Counted from the first letter of the stretch, positions 9,302 through 18,192 are shown. The stretch: 64,000 bases of DNA from Roseovarius sp. EL26 (GCF_900327775.1 NZ_OUMZ01000007.1:1475606-1539605); one strand, 5' to 3'. Notes: generated from the letters alone by a model not told the origin. Numbers and translations are program-made.

Positions 9302-10481
9302 CCGCACCGCACACTCGCGCCAGATATCTCGTAAATTGCCACAGATTCCGCTCGATCGGATGCAAAACACCCTGTGGCAACAACGTCGAAGCAGAACCTT
9401 TGTTCAGCGCTTCGACCAGCACTTTGTCTTCATCATTGGCGACATTCATGTAGGTTCGCAGCGCCTCTAGCCAATCATCATATTCATCTGCCTGAATATC
9501 GGCCAACACCTCAGGTGGGATCGCCACCCCCCATGTGGCCTGAAACTGATTAACCTCTTGCGGTTGCACAGAAATCCACCACAGAAAATCAGGCATCAGG
9601 GTCACCAAATTGCTGGGAAATACGCAAAAGTCCACCATCATCCGTCGCCATTCGCCGTCTAGATGGGTGTTATTCGGGTGCGCCGCGCCATTTCCGACGT
9701 CCGCCTCCTGCGGGGCGCGGTGATAGCCGTAATGATCACTGTCCTCACCGCAAATATAATGCTCAAGCGGTTTTTTATGCAGCGCAAATGTCTTGGGATG
9801 CGCCATAGGTACATGATAACTCTCGGTAAAATTCTCAATCAGATTTTTCCAGTTTGCCCCCCAAACCATCGTTTCACGCATGACGGTTTTGTAGCGTGCC
9901 ATGTCATAGCGCCCGACAACCTTGGTGCGAAAGGGTTCCAGCGCGGCTGCGACCGTTGTCACAGGGTGCTCCGCCAAAGTTACGTAAATGAACCCTTCCC
10001 ACACCTCGATCTGCAATGCGCGCAAACCATGATCGGCTAGGTCAAACCCCTCTTTCATTTCCATATATGGTGCACGGATCAGACGCCCATCCAGATCATA
10101 AGTCCAGGCATGGTAACGACACATAAACCGCTTCGCAGATCCGGTTTCATCTGCCGCCAAACAGGCAAATCGATGCGCACAAGCATTTACGAACCCGCAA
10201 ATACTATCGTCTTTTTGACGCACGATCAGAACCGGAACACTTGCAATCTCATGGGTGATGTAGTCGCCCGGCGATACGATTTCGTCAGTGCGACCAATGC
10301 AGATCCATTCTTTCATAAAGACGGTTTTTTGCTCGTGGCCGTAGAATTCCGAGGAGTGATTGACCGCCGCTGGGATCGGGCGGGCAGCTTCAAACGGTCT
10401 GTCAGCTGCGACGCGTAATTCGTTCAACACATCCGACAGGGGTTTATCCGTGTGGCCGTTGAAACGGGTGTTGTTTTCCAT
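9291..10481 (-). CDS. Rieske-type aromatic/quaternary-amine ring-hydroxylating oxygenase, alpha subunit
   Basis: 396 aa. The N-terminal Rieske [2Fe-2S] domain has CAH at about residue 111 and CRYH some 18 residues later; the C-terminal catalytic domain carries the iron motif [10 protein letters not shown]. Such alpha subunits insert oxygen into aromatic rings or demethylate quaternary amines (choline, carnitine, stachydrine type). No reductase or beta subunit is next to it, so electrons must come from a partner encoded elsewhere. Substrate cannot be assigned. Convergent overlap with tpiA; an Lrp-type regulator lies 79 bp upstream on the same strand and could influence it. Confidence 0.88.
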   Translation of the reverse strand: MENNTRFNGHTDKPLSDVLNELRVAADRPFEAARPIPAAVNHSSEFYGHEQKTVFMKEWICIGRTDEIVSPGDYITHEIASVPVLIVRQKDDSICGFVNACAHRFACLAADETGSAKRFMCRYHAWTYDLDGRLIRAPYMEMKEGFDLADHGLRALQIEVWEGFIYVTLAEHPVTTVAAALEPFRTKVVGRYDMARYKTVMRETMVWGANWKNLIENFTESYHVPMAHPKTFALHKKPLEHYICGEDSDHYGYHRAPQEADVGNGAAHPNNTHLDGEWRRMMVDFCVFPSNLVTLMPDFLWWISVQPQEVNQFQATWGVAIPPEVLADIQADEYDDWLEALRTYMNVANDEDKVLVEALNKGSASTLLPQGVLHPIERNLWQFTRYLARVCGAAKS

Positions 10482-10560
10482 GCGAACCCTCCCTCACTCT
10501 CAGGGTTCAATCTGAGGCCAAGGGATGGGCTCCGGCAAGACATTTTTGAAGCTCAGCCGC

Positions 10561-11022
10561 TTAGAGCGGTAGCATCGTCGTCGACTTGATCTCTTCCATC
10601 GACAAAAGCGCGGTCACGTTGTGGACCTTCACCTCAGAAATCAGCGCCTGATAAAACACATCATAAGCACGCGCATTTTCCACCCGAACCTTAAGAATAT
10701 AGTCGATGTCGCCCGCCAACCGATGTGCTTCTTGCACTTCTGGCCGGTCGCGCAGCGCCTTCAAAAATGTCTTTTGCCACGTTGCGTCATGTTCCGACGT
10801 GCGGATCAGAACAAAGAAACATGCCTCAAAGCCAAGCGCATCTGCATCCAGTATATAGGTCTGCTGTCGGATCACCCCACCTTCGCGCATTTTGCGAATC
10901 CGATTCCACACAGGGGTCTTAGAACTGCCCACGGCCTTGGCAATTTCATCCAACGACCGCCCCCCGTCTTGCTGCAACTGCACAAGGATTTTTCGATCCA
11001 ACTCATCAAGGCGAACAGACAT
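10561..11022 (-). CDS. Lrp/AsnC-family transcriptional regulator
   Basis: 153 aa. N-terminal helix-turn-helix (ILVQLQQDGGRSLDEIAKAVGSSKTPVWNRI) and C-terminal RAM/ligand-binding domain (LAGDIDYILKVRVENA). The start at 11022 gives the normal MSVRLDELDRKIL beginning; an in-frame extension to 11079 would run through the putative operator. It is divergent from the cysG-cysI-cysH operon across 144 bp that contain two GGAATATT elements, so it is likely the regulator of sulfite/sulfate assimilation and of itself. The ligand is unknown; an amino acid such as cysteine is an inference. Confidence 0.9.
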   Translation of the reverse strand: MSVRLDELDRKILVQLQQDGGRSLDEIAKAVGSSKTPVWNRIRKMREGGVIRQQTYILDADALGFEACFFVLIRTSEHDATWQKTFLKALRDRPEVQEAHRLAGDIDYILKVRVENARAYDVFYQALISEVKVHNVTALLSMEEIKSTTMLPL

Positions 11023-11041
11023 TCCACTTTTTCCCTTATTC

Positions 11042-11126
11042 TGGAATATTCCACATGAACCCACCTCCACGCAGAACAAATTTCCTTATTTGCCCTAGAG
11101 TATAGCGCAATACCGGGAATATTTTC
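11042..11126. promoter_or_regulatory. Candidate Lrp-type operator pair between regulator and cysG
   Basis: A perfect 12-bp palindrome TGGAATATTCCA lies at 11042-11053 and an imperfect copy GGGAATATTTTC at 11115-11126, centred 73 bp apart. AT-centred dyads in a divergent promoter next to an Lrp/AsnC gene are typical operator candidates. The second copy is about 40 bp before the cysG ATG. Assignment to this regulator is inference. Confidence 0.5.
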
Positions 11127-11166
11127 TATATAGAGAGGGAAGTCAACTGAATGCAGGATCGCAGCT

Positions 11167-12564
11167 ATGAAGCATTTTCCGATCTTTATTGCCCTAGAGG
11201 GCCGCTCTGTCGTTCTCTCCGGTGGTGGCGAGGCCGCGCTGGCCAAGCTGCGCCTACTGCTCAAGACTGAAGCCGAGCTGCATGTTTTCTCTCCTGCACC
11301 GGCAGCTGAGATTGAAAACTGGGCACATGAAAGCCGTCTAATCCTGCATCGCCGGGCTTTGCTGACCGGTGATATTCAAGGCGCCGCCCTGTTTTACGCC
11401 GCCGACGAAGATGCTGTTGAAGACGCCCGCACCGCGGCCATCGCGGAATCAGAGGGCGCACTGGTCAATATTGTCGACAACTTGCACGACAGCCAATTCA
11501 TCACACCGGCCATCGTTGATCGTGACCCGGTCACTGTCGCCATCGGCACCGAAGGCGCGGCACCAGTTCTGGCCCGCGCAATCAAAGCCGACCTTGAAGA
11601 GCGTTTGCCTTCCTCACTCGGCACACTCGCACGGATTGGCAAAGCCTTCCGCAAAGCGGTTGAAGTCCTGCCAATGGGCCGCAAACGCCGCGATTTCTGG
11701 GCCGATTACTACTATTCCGCTGGTCCCCGCGCGATGGATCAAGGCGGTGAAGTTGCAGTCAAAGACAGCCTCAACACTTTGCTGGATAAATATCAGGCTA
11801 CCGCCGAGCGCGAAGGGCACGTCGCCTTTGTTGGTGCTGGCCCCGGCGACCCAGAACTGCTGACATTGAAAGCACGCAAGGCACTTGATGAGGCAGATGT
11901 TGTTATCCACGACCGTCTGGTAACACCTGAAATTTTGGAACTCGCCCGTCGAGAAGCAATCTTGATCAACGCTGGCAAAGAGGGCTTTGGCCCATCAATG
12001 TCACAAGACGACATCAATGCGCTGATCATCGAACATGGCCTGTCCGGTGCACAGGTGGTTCGCCTGAAAGGCGGAGACCCAACTGTCTTTGGTCGCCTGG
12101 ACGAAGAGATTGATGCGGTTATGGCTTCCGACCTGAGCTGGCATGTTGTCCCTGGCATCACCGCCGCGTCAGCCTCGGTCGCTGCCATTGGGCAAAGTCT
12201 CACCCAACGTGGGCGTAACTCGTCCGTGCGGTTCCTGACCGGCCACGACATGAAAGGCTTTGCTGATCATGACTGGAAAACACTGGCCTGCACCGGTGAG
12301 GTAGCTGCCATTTACATGGGCAAGAAATCGGCCCGTTTTATTCAGGGACGCTTGATCATGCACGGTGCAGATCGCGCCACGCCAGTCACCGTGATTGAAA
12401 ACGCCACCCGTGCCGACCAGCGCATTCTGGAATCCACTTTGGAAACCTTGGCAAATGATCTGACCGCTGCTGGTATAGTCGGCCCGGCCCTCACCTTTTA
12501 CGGCCTCGCGCCACGTGCGGCGCAGGTTGCACTAACAAATACACAAGAACAGGAGCTCGCCTGA
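11167..12564 (+). CDS. cysG: Siroheme synthase, trifunctional (precorrin-2 dehydrogenase/ferrochelatase and uroporphyrinogen-III methyltransferase)
   Basis: 465 aa. The N-terminal half (residues 1-about 205) is the CysG N domain with a Rossmann motif (VVLSGGGEAALAKLRLL); the C-terminal half is the SUMT methyltransferase with VAFVGAGPGDPELLTLKA and VVRLKGGDPTVFGR. It makes siroheme, the cofactor of the sulfite reductase encoded two genes downstream. First gene of the operon; the next ATG begins one base after its stop codon. Length equals typical fused CysG (about 457 aa). Confidence 0.96.
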   Translation: MKHFPIFIALEGRSVVLSGGGEAALAKLRLLLKTEAELHVFSPAPAAEIENWAHESRLILHRRALLTGDIQGAALFYAADEDAVEDARTAAIAESEGALVNIVDNLHDSQFITPAIVDRDPVTVAIGTEGAAPVLARAIKADLEERLPSSLGTLARIGKAFRKAVEVLPMGRKRRDFWADYYYSAGPRAMDQGGEVAVKDSLNTLLDKYQATAEREGHVAFVGAGPGDPELLTLKARKALDEADVVIHDRLVTPEILELARREAILINAGKEGFGPSMSQDDINALIIEHGLSGAQVVRLKGGDPTVFGRLDEEIDAVMASDLSWHVVPGITAASASVAAIGQSLTQRGRNSSVRFLTGHDMKGFADHDWKTLACTGEVAAIYMGKKSARFIQGRLIMHGADRATPVTVIENATRADQRILESTLETLANDLTAAGIVGPALTFYGLAPRAAQVALTNTQEQELA

Positions 12565-12565
12565 T

Positions 12566-12877
12566 ATGGCCCGCGCTTTTACCCCGAAAGTCATCACCGC
12601 CAACGCCCTGATCGAAGGTGACGTTGTCTATATCAACGCCAACGGCGACTGGACCCGTGATCTGGCCGAGGCTGAATTGTTCTGCGATGAAGCCATCGCA
12701 CAGGAACAGTTGTTGCTCGCTGAAGCTCAAACTGAAGTGGTTGTTGGTGTCTATCTGGCCGATGCCACTGCTGGCGCAAACGGCCCAGAGCCAACACACT
12801 TTCGCGAGGATTTCCGCCGCACAGGTCCCTCGAACTACAACCACGGCAAGCAAGCTGAAGGTCTCGTGCGGGCTTAA
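12566..12877 (+). CDS. DUF2849 domain protein of the sulfite-reduction operon
   Basis: 103 aa, no signal peptide or membrane segment. Begins ARAFTPKVITANALIEGDVVY and is rich in acidic residues in the middle. This small family is regularly found between siroheme synthase and sulfite reductase genes in alphaproteobacteria, as here (1 bp after cysG, 29 bp before cysI). The function is not established; a role in electron delivery or siroheme insertion to the reductase is only a guess from context. Confidence 0.85.
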   Translation: MARAFTPKVITANALIEGDVVYINANGDWTRDLAEAELFCDEAIAQEQLLLAEAQTEVVVGVYLADATAGANGPEPTHFREDFRRTGPSNYNHGKQAEGLVRA

Positions 12878-12906
12878 GCCCCGGACCCGCGCAAAGGAGC
12901 AAGCAG

Positions 12907-14574
12907 ATGTATAACTATAACGAATTCGACACCGCCTTCGTCAAAGAACGCAATCGCCAGTTCCGGGCCCAGGTTGAACGCCGCGTCGATGGCCACCTGA
13001 CCGAAGATGAATTCAAGCCGCTGCGCCTGATGAACGGTGTCTACCTGCAACTGCACGCCTATATGCTGCGTGTTGCTATCCCTTATGGCACGCTCAATGG
13101 TCGCCAAATGAACCAGCTCGCACTGCTGGCTGAAAAGTGGGACAAGGGTTACGGCCACTTCACTACTCGTCAGAACATCCAGTACAACTGGCCCAAGTTG
13201 CCAGACCTGCCAGATATGCTTGACGCGCTGGCAGAGGTGGAGATGCACGCCATCCAGACCTCGGGTAACACCATTCGTAACGTAACGGCTGACCACTTCG
13301 CTGGCGCAGCGGCTGATGAAGTTGCGGACCCACGTCCGGTGGCCGAACTGATCCGCCAATGGTCGACGGACCACCCAGAATTCCAGTTTCTGCCGCGCAA
13401 ATTTAAGATTGCTGTGACAGGTGCTGAAAATGACCGCGCTGTGATCAAAGCGCATGACATCGGTTTGCAAGTTGTCGAACAAGATGGCGAGATCGGTTAT
13501 CGCGTCATCGTCGGCGGCGGCCTTGGGCGAACCCCAATGATTGGCAAGACCCTGCGTGATTTCCTCCCCGAGCAGGATCTGTTGCCATACCTCGAGGCCG
13601 TCGTCAGTGTCTGGAACCTGCTGGGCCGTCGCGACAATAAATACAAAGCCCGGATCAAGATCACCGTGCATGAGCATGGCATTGATGACATCCGCGCCCG
13701 AGTTGAAGAACGTTTTGCGCTTATCCGCCCAGCGTTTAGCGGCATCGATCAGGCACTATTTGCAGACATCAAGGCGGCATTCTCCCCCCCTGCCTTCCGC
13801 GATGAAAGCACAGCTCTTTTTGAGACCTCCTACAAGACCGACCCTATCTTCCGGTCATGGAGCGACACCAACCTGTCAGCCCACAAGGCGCCGGGTTATG
13901 CCATCGTGCAGATCAGCCTTAAGGCGCACGGCGAAACGCCGGGTGATGCGTCAGCTGACCAAATGCGCGTGATGGCACATCTGGCCCAAAAGTACGGCCA
14001 TGATGAGCTGCGCATCAGCCACGAGCAGAACGTGATCTTGCCACATGTGCATAAATCCGATCTGCCCGTGATTCATGCTGAGCTGAAAAAGGCTGGGTTG
14101 GCCACCGCCAACATCGGTCTTATCTCAGATATCATCGCTTGCCCTGGTATGGATTATTGTGCGCTGGCCACAGCCCGTTCGATCCCGGTAGCGCAAGAGA
14201 TTGCCAACCGCTTTGACGAGCTCAAGCTTGAGCATGAAATCGGCGACATGAAGATCAAGATCTCAGGCTGCATCAATGCCTGTGGCCACCACCACGTAGG
14301 TCACATCGGCATTCTGGGGCTGGATCGTGCTGGCGTCGAAAACTACCAGATCACTCTGGGTGGTGACGCAACACAAGACGCAGCGATCGGTGACCGCACG
14401 GGTCCGGGCTTTGCTTATAACGAGATCATTCCGGCAGTAGAACGGATCGTCTACGCCTACCTCGATCTACGCGACAACCCTGAGGAAACCTTCCTCCAGA
14501 CTTACCGTCGTGTTGGGCTAACCCCGTTCAAGTCCGCGCTTTATGAGCAGGACAGCGCTTATGCCGCAGAATGA
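12907..14574 (+). CDS. cysI: Assimilatory sulfite (nitrite/sulfite-type) reductase, siroheme and [4Fe-4S]
   Basis: 555 aa. Two ferredoxin-like half domains and two siroheme/4Fe-4S domains. The cluster ligands are visible as C412-x5-C418 (CPGMDYC) and C455-x3-C459 (SGCINACGHHH). It reduces sulfite to sulfide with six electrons; the absence of a flavoprotein CysJ gene and the presence of ferredoxin-NADP reductase downstream suggest ferredoxin as donor. GGAGCAAGCAG lies before the ATG. The 3' end overlaps cysH by 14 bp. Nitrite reductase is the alternative, but the cysH/cysG context makes sulfite far more likely. Confidence 0.93.
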   Translation: MYNYNEFDTAFVKERNRQFRAQVERRVDGHLTEDEFKPLRLMNGVYLQLHAYMLRVAIPYGTLNGRQMNQLALLAEKWDKGYGHFTTRQNIQYNWPKLPDLPDMLDALAEVEMHAIQTSGNTIRNVTADHFAGAAADEVADPRPVAELIRQWSTDHPEFQFLPRKFKIAVTGAENDRAVIKAHDIGLQVVEQDGEIGYRVIVGGGLGRTPMIGKTLRDFLPEQDLLPYLEAVVSVWNLLGRRDNKYKARIKITVHEHGIDDIRARVEERFALIRPAFSGIDQALFADIKAAFSPPAFRDESTALFETSYKTDPIFRSWSDTNLSAHKAPGYAIVQISLKAHGETPGDASADQMRVMAHLAQKYGHDELRISHEQNVILPHVHKSDLPVIHAELKKAGLATANIGLISDIIACPGMDYCALATARSIPVAQEIANRFDELKLEHEIGDMKIKISGCINACGHHHVGHIGILGLDRAGVENYQITLGGDATQDAAIGDRTGPGFAYNEIIPAVERIVYAYLDLRDNPEETFLQTYRRVGLTPFKSALYEQDSAYAAE

Positions 14575-15295
14575 GCTGACCTCAAAGGTTGGCGCGCTAA
14601 ATGACTGGTACCGGCTGAACTCAGCCGTGACCGTTCTGACCCGCGCGCTGACCGATGAAAGTGCCGGTAAAATGGCGCTGGTCTCCAGCTTTGGGGCCGA
14701 ATCCGTGGTGCTGTTGCACATGGTGTCGGTCATCAACCGGGATACGCCAGTGTTGTTTGTCGATACCGAATTGCTGTTTGCCGAGACATTGGTCTATCAG
14801 CAAGAGCTGAGCGAGCGTCTTGGCCTGCGCAATTTGCATATCATCCGGGCCAGCAAAGAAGACACCCGCACGCAGGATCCGGACTTCATGCTGAACCAGC
14901 GTGATAAAACCGCTTGCTGTGCCCTGCGCAAGACGATCCCGCTGCAGAATGCCCTGAAAGGCTTTGACGGCTGGATCACTGGACGCAAACGCTACCAAAG
15001 CAGCACGCGGGCTGAGTTGGACTTCTTTGAGGTCGAAGACGAGACCGGTAGAATGAAGATTAATCCGCTGGCGCACTGGCGGCCCGAAGATGTGCGCACC
15101 TATATGGAAGAAAACCGCCTGCCCCGCCATCCATTGGTGGCGCAAGGCTACCCTTCGATCGGCTGCATGCCCTGCACCACGCCGGTCGCCGAGGGCGAAG
15201 ACCCCCGCGCAGGACGCTGGCGCGGCGAAGAGAAAACTGAATGTGGTATCCATATTGTCGATGGCAAGATGGTGCGAACAGGAGAAAACGCATGA
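14561..15295 (+). CDS. cysH: Adenylyl-sulfate (APS) reductase, [4Fe-4S]-containing
   Basis: 244 aa. PAPS reductase fold with SSFGAESVVLLH. Besides the catalytic Cys in ECGIH (C228) it has the paired cysteines C119-C120 (ACCALRK) and C202-x2-C205 (GCMPC). These four ligate a [4Fe-4S] cluster and mark the APS-reducing, plant/assimilatory type rather than the cluster-less PAPS type. It forms sulfite for CysI. The ATG at 14561 lies inside the end of cysI; an upstream in-frame start at 14543 is possible. The stop overlaps the next ATG (ATGA). Confidence 0.94.
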   Translation: MPQNELTSKVGALNDWYRLNSAVTVLTRALTDESAGKMALVSSFGAESVVLLHMVSVINRDTPVLFVDTELLFAETLVYQQELSERLGLRNLHIIRASKEDTRTQDPDFMLNQRDKTACCALRKTIPLQNALKGFDGWITGRKRYQSSTRAELDFFEVEDETGRMKINPLAHWRPEDVRTYMEENRLPRHPLVAQGYPSIGCMPCTTPVAEGEDPRAGRWRGEEKTECGIHIVDGKMVRTGENA

Positions 15296-15699
15296 CTGTG
15301 ATTGTCACCGACACGGGCTTTGCCCCTGATGGCTGGAACGAGAATTTCACCCCTCTGGCTGAAGCCACCAATGAAACCGAAGTGCTGGATGTCCCATCCG
15401 ACACCGATCCGGCCGACCTCAAGGACCGCTTGGAGAGCCTGCGCATGGTGCGGGTGGATTTCCCCAGCTTTGCTGATGGCCGAGGCTTCACCATCGCGCG
15501 CCAATTGCGCTTGATGGGTTACAAAGGCCATCTGCGTGCTCGTGGGCATGTGATTGCGGATCAATACGCAATGGCCCGCCGCGCCGGTTTTGACGAGGTC
15601 GAGATCAATGATGATCTGGCCGAACGCCAGCCCGAAGATCAGTGGCTCGACCGCGCTGATTGGCAAGCCCATGATTATCAGTCGCGCCTGCGCGGTTGA
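15292..15699 (+). CDS. DUF934 family protein (oxidoreductase-associated, sulfate assimilation operon)
   Basis: 135 aa. Contains the family core VRVDFPSFADGRGFTIARQLR and GHLRARGHVIADQY. DUF934 proteins are typically encoded directly after cysI/cysH in alpha- and betaproteobacteria; a function in sulfite reduction is suspected from that linkage only. The ATG overlaps the cysH stop (ATGA), showing translational coupling. No cofactor motif is obvious. It is the last gene of the cys operon before a hairpin at 15741. Confidence 0.88.
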   Translation: MTVIVTDTGFAPDGWNENFTPLAEATNETEVLDVPSDTDPADLKDRLESLRMVRVDFPSFADGRGFTIARQLRLMGYKGHLRARGHVIADQYAMARRAGFDEVEINDDLAERQPEDQWLDRADWQAHDYQSRLRG

Positions 15700-15739
15700 T
15701 CCCCCCCTTTTCCTTATCAAAGACTAAGCGTAAAGAAAG

Positions 15740-15762
15740 GCGCCGGCATTTAAGACCGGCGT
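15740..15762 (+). other. Short hairpin between DUF934 gene and fpr
   Basis: GCGCCGG at 15740 and CCGGCG at 15756-15761 can form a 6-bp GC-only stem with a 9-nt AT-rich loop. There is no T run after it, so it is more likely an mRNA processing or stability element, or a weak attenuator, than a terminator. It sits just upstream of the fpr start. Confidence 0.35.
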
Positions 15763-15769
15763 ATTGCCA

Positions 15770-16621
15770 ATGAATGAGATGACCGCTGTGACCGATGCCC
15801 AGACCGCACCAAAGCCTGTCAAAGCTTTGCCTGATGCGCAGACCGTAACGTCCGTCAAACACTGGACGGATCGCCTGTTTTCCTTCCGTGTGACCCGCCC
15901 TGCCAGCCTGCGTTTCCGCTCGGGCGAGTTTGTCATGATCGGCCTGATGCAGACCGACGAGAAAACCGGCCGCGAAAAACCATTGCTACGCGCCTATTCG
16001 ATTGCGTCGCCATCATGGGATGAAGAGTTGGAATTCTACTCGATCAAGGTGCAAGACGGTCCACTGACCAGCCGCCTGCAACACATCGAGGTGGGTGACG
16101 AAATCATTCTGCGCCCCAAACCGGTTGGCACGCTGGTGCATGACGCCCTGTTGCCCGGAAAACGCCTATGGTTCTTTGCCACTGGAACCGGTTTTGCACC
16201 GTTTGCCTCCCTGCTGCGCGAGCCGCAGACATATGAGGACTATGACGAGGTGATCATCACTCACACTTGCCGCGAGGCCGGTGAGCTGACCTACGGTCGT
16301 GAACTGATCGAAGGTTTGAAAGACGACGAGCTTTTGAACGAGGTGATCGGTGAGGGCTTCTGGAAAAAGATCAAATACTACCCGACCACCACCCGCGAAG
16401 AGAGCGATAAAATGGGCCGCATCACCGATCTGATGCGCTCTGGCGAGGCGTTTGCGGATCTGGGTGTCGAGCCTCTGAACCCAGACACAGACCGCGCAAT
16501 GATCTGCGGCAATCTGGCGTTCAACCTTGAGCTGAAAGAAATGTTCGAAGAGTACGGTCTTGAAGAAGGTGCCAACTCGAAGCCACAACACTATGTGGTG
16601 GAAAAAGCTTTCCTCGACTAA
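15770..16621 (+). CDS. fpr: Ferredoxin-NADP+ reductase
   Basis: 283 aa. FAD domain with RAYSIASPSW (RxYS) and the NADP domain with FFATGTGFAPFASLLRE and MICGNLAFNLELKE, ending in a C-terminal aromatic region. Transfers electrons between NADPH and ferredoxin/flavodoxin; its place 70 bp after the sulfite-reduction operon suggests it feeds the ferredoxin-dependent CysI, and it is also a known oxidative-stress enzyme in this group. Start is ambiguous: ATG at 15770 or 15779 (or TTG at 15764); none has a strong Shine-Dalgarno. A strong terminator follows. Confidence 0.93.
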   Translation: MNEMTAVTDAQTAPKPVKALPDAQTVTSVKHWTDRLFSFRVTRPASLRFRSGEFVMIGLMQTDEKTGREKPLLRAYSIASPSWDEELEFYSIKVQDGPLTSRLQHIEVGDEIILRPKPVGTLVHDALLPGKRLWFFATGTGFAPFASLLREPQTYEDYDEVIITHTCREAGELTYGRELIEGLKDDELLNEVIGEGFWKKIKYYPTTTREESDKMGRITDLMRSGEAFADLGVEPLNPDTDRAMICGNLAFNLELKEMFEEYGLEEGANSKPQHYVVEKAFLD

Positions 16622-16643
16622 TCAAGTCAACACTGCACAAAAG

Positions 16644-16683
16644 AAAACCGCCGCATCGGGAAATCCAATGCGGCGGTTTTTGT
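16644..16683. terminator. Bidirectional rho-independent terminator
   Basis: A 13-bp perfect stem (AAAACCGCCGCAT at 16644-16656 with ATGCGGCGGTTTT at 16668-16680) and an 11-nt loop, followed by TTTTTGTTT on the plus strand and TTTTCTTTTG on the minus strand. It serves fpr from the left and the convergent Ala-rich protein gene from the right. Confidence 0.9.
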
Positions 16684-16702
16684 TTAATCTTAAGTGATAA
16701 GA

Positions 16703-17344
16703 TTAGTTCGAGATTGCATCCGTAACAGCGTCGGTCGCAGCATCTGTAGCTGAATCCGCTGCATCATTGACGGCATCTGTGGCAGCGTCAGTTGCTGCAT
16801 CAGTAGCTTCATTTGCCGCATCAGTGGCAGCGTCTGCAGCCGCATCTGTTGCTGTCTCAGCCGCTGCATCCGCTGCTTCACCTGTTACGCTGTCAACTGC
16901 GTCGTTCACCGCGTCACTGGCTGCGTCGACTGCTTCTGAAGCTGTATCGGCAACATCGCTGGCAGCTTCGGTCGCGGTGTCAACGGCATCGCTGGCTGCT
17001 TCGGTCGCTGTATCAGCCGCATCACTTGCCGCTTCGGTCGCTGTATCAACAGCATCGCTGGCGGCTTCAGTTGCGGTATCAACGGCTTCTTCAGCAGCTG
17101 TCGCAGCTTCTTCAGCGGCTTCTGTCGCGGCAGTTGCTGCCTCTTCTGCAGCTTCCGCTGCTTCGTCAGCAACTTCTTCTACAGCAGTCACAGCTTCTTC
17201 AGCCGCTTCAGTCGCAGCCTCTGTCGCAGATTCACCAGTTTGCGTGACGTCTTCGCTGATCTCTTCAACCGATTTACCGGACACCAGCATATAGCCTCCG
17301 ATGAGCACAGCACCGGCAATCAGAACCCAAAGCAGGTTTTTCAT
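16703..17344 (-). CDS. Membrane-anchored Ala/Glu/Thr/Asp-rich 11-mer-repeat protein (LEA-like)
   Basis: 213 aa. One N-terminal hydrophobic segment (residues 4-22, LLWVLIAGAVLIGGYMLVS) followed by about 190 residues made almost only of A, T, E, D, S and V. The middle has four tandem copies of the 11-residue unit VDTATEAASDA with small changes; the flanks follow the same heptad/undecad spacing. Such 11-mer repeats form extended amphipathic helices in LEA group 3 proteins and apolipoproteins, so a periplasmic or cytoplasmic-face stress or spacer role is possible but unproven. There are no cysteines or aromatics in the tail. It is divergent from infC and shares the terminator with fpr. Confidence 0.8.
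   Translation of the reverse strand: MKNLLWVLIAGAVLIGGYMLVSGKSVEEISEDVTQTGESATEAATEAAEEAVTAVEEVADEAAEAAEEAATAATEAAEEAATAAEEAVDTATEAASDAVDTATEAASDAADTATEAASDAVDTATEAASDVADTASEAVDAASDAVNDAVDSVTGEAADAAAETATDAAADAATDAANEATDAATDAATDAVNDAADSATDAATDAVTDAISN
16961..17092. repeat. Four tandem 33-bp coding repeats
   Basis: Units at 16961-16993, 16994-17026, 17027-17059 and 17060-17092 encode the 11-residue repeat of the Ala-rich protein. Differences between units are mostly at synonymous positions, so the array has been under protein-level constraint after duplication. It is not a CRISPR: there are no spacers. Confidence 0.85.
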
Positions 17345-17549
17345 GGTATAATTCCCTCAAGTTTCTGGCCTTTGGCAGGATTGCAGACCATTCAAGTATC
17401 TGTGATCAGATGACTCCTCTAAAGAAAAGAGACAAGGGGGAAATTCGCCTCTATCGGCTCAAGTCAGCCGATTTGCCGCTTGAAACACCGACATACCGCC
17501 GTTACTTTGCAGCCTTGAGTATTTGATCAACCACCAAAGGAACGAAGCT

Positions 17550-18095
17550 ATAGCCCGCAGACCGCACAACGCGCCACCACAGCGCGAGACAGGCCCCCGC
17601 ATCAATGACCGCATCCGTGCGACCGAAATTCGCCTGATTGGCGCAGATGGTGAAAACGCCGGCGTTGTGACACCGGAACGTGCCATGGAAATGGCCGAGA
17701 CCGCTGGCCTCGACCTGGTTGAGATTTCCCCCAATGCCACTCCACCGGTCTGCAAGATCATGGATTTCGGAAAATATAAATACGAACAACAAAAACGCGA
17801 ATCTGAAGCCCGCAAAAAGCAAAAGATCATCGAAGTGAAAGAGGTGAAGTTCCGCCCCAACACTGACACGCATGATTACGAAGTGAAAATGCGCAACGTT
17901 TTCAAATTCTTGGGGAATGGAGACAAAGTCAAAATCACCCTGCGCTTTCGGGGCCGCGAAATGGCGCACCAGGATCTGGGCCGCGAGCTTCTGAACCGCG
18001 TTGCTGAAGATACCAAAGACGCAGGCAAGGTCGAAAACTGGCCAAAAATGGAAGGCCGCCAGATGATCATGATCATCGGTCCTTTGGCCAAATAA
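17550..18095 (+). CDS. infC: Translation initiation factor IF-3, probable AUA start codon
   Basis: 181 aa if started at ATA 17550. N domain ([20 protein letters not shown]), linker helix rich in Lys/Glu, and C domain ([32 protein letters not shown]) are complete. IF-3 binds the 30S subunit and proofreads the start codon. No ATG or GTG precedes the conserved [13 protein letters not shown]-terminus; ATA at 17550 sits 7-12 nt after AAAGGAA, a well-placed ribosome binding site. An in-frame TTG at 17523 lacks one. Rare AUU/AUA-type starts are the known basis of IF-3 autoregulation. A terminator follows, so it is not visibly co-transcribed with rpmI. Confidence 0.95.
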   Translation: MARRPHNAPPQRETGPRINDRIRATEIRLIGADGENAGVVTPERAMEMAETAGLDLVEISPNATPPVCKIMDFGKYKYEQQKRESEARKKQKIIEVKEVKFRPNTDTHDYEVKMRNVFKFLGNGDKVKITLRFRGREMAHQDLGRELLNRVAEDTKDAGKVENWPKMEGRQMIMIIGPLAK

Positions 18096-18117
18096 AAGAG
18101 ATCACATTGATTGTGTC

Positions 18118-18146
18118 GGCCGGGCTTCAGCCCGGCCTTTCTTTTT
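18118..18146 (+). terminator. Rho-independent terminator of infC
   Basis: GGCCGGGC (18118-18125), loop TTCA, GCCCGGCC (18130-18137), then TTTCTTTTT. An 8-bp GC stem with a tetraloop and T run 22 bp after the infC stop. Confidence 0.9.
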
Positions 18147-18192
18147 CCAGTCTCGTTATTTAGGCCGTATCAGGCTGAACAATCATACGGGC

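Noticed and set aside
16961..17092. Tandem 33-bp repeats taken for a CRISPR array
   Set aside because: There are no spacers; units are contiguous and encode the 11-residue repeat of an Ala-rich protein in frame.
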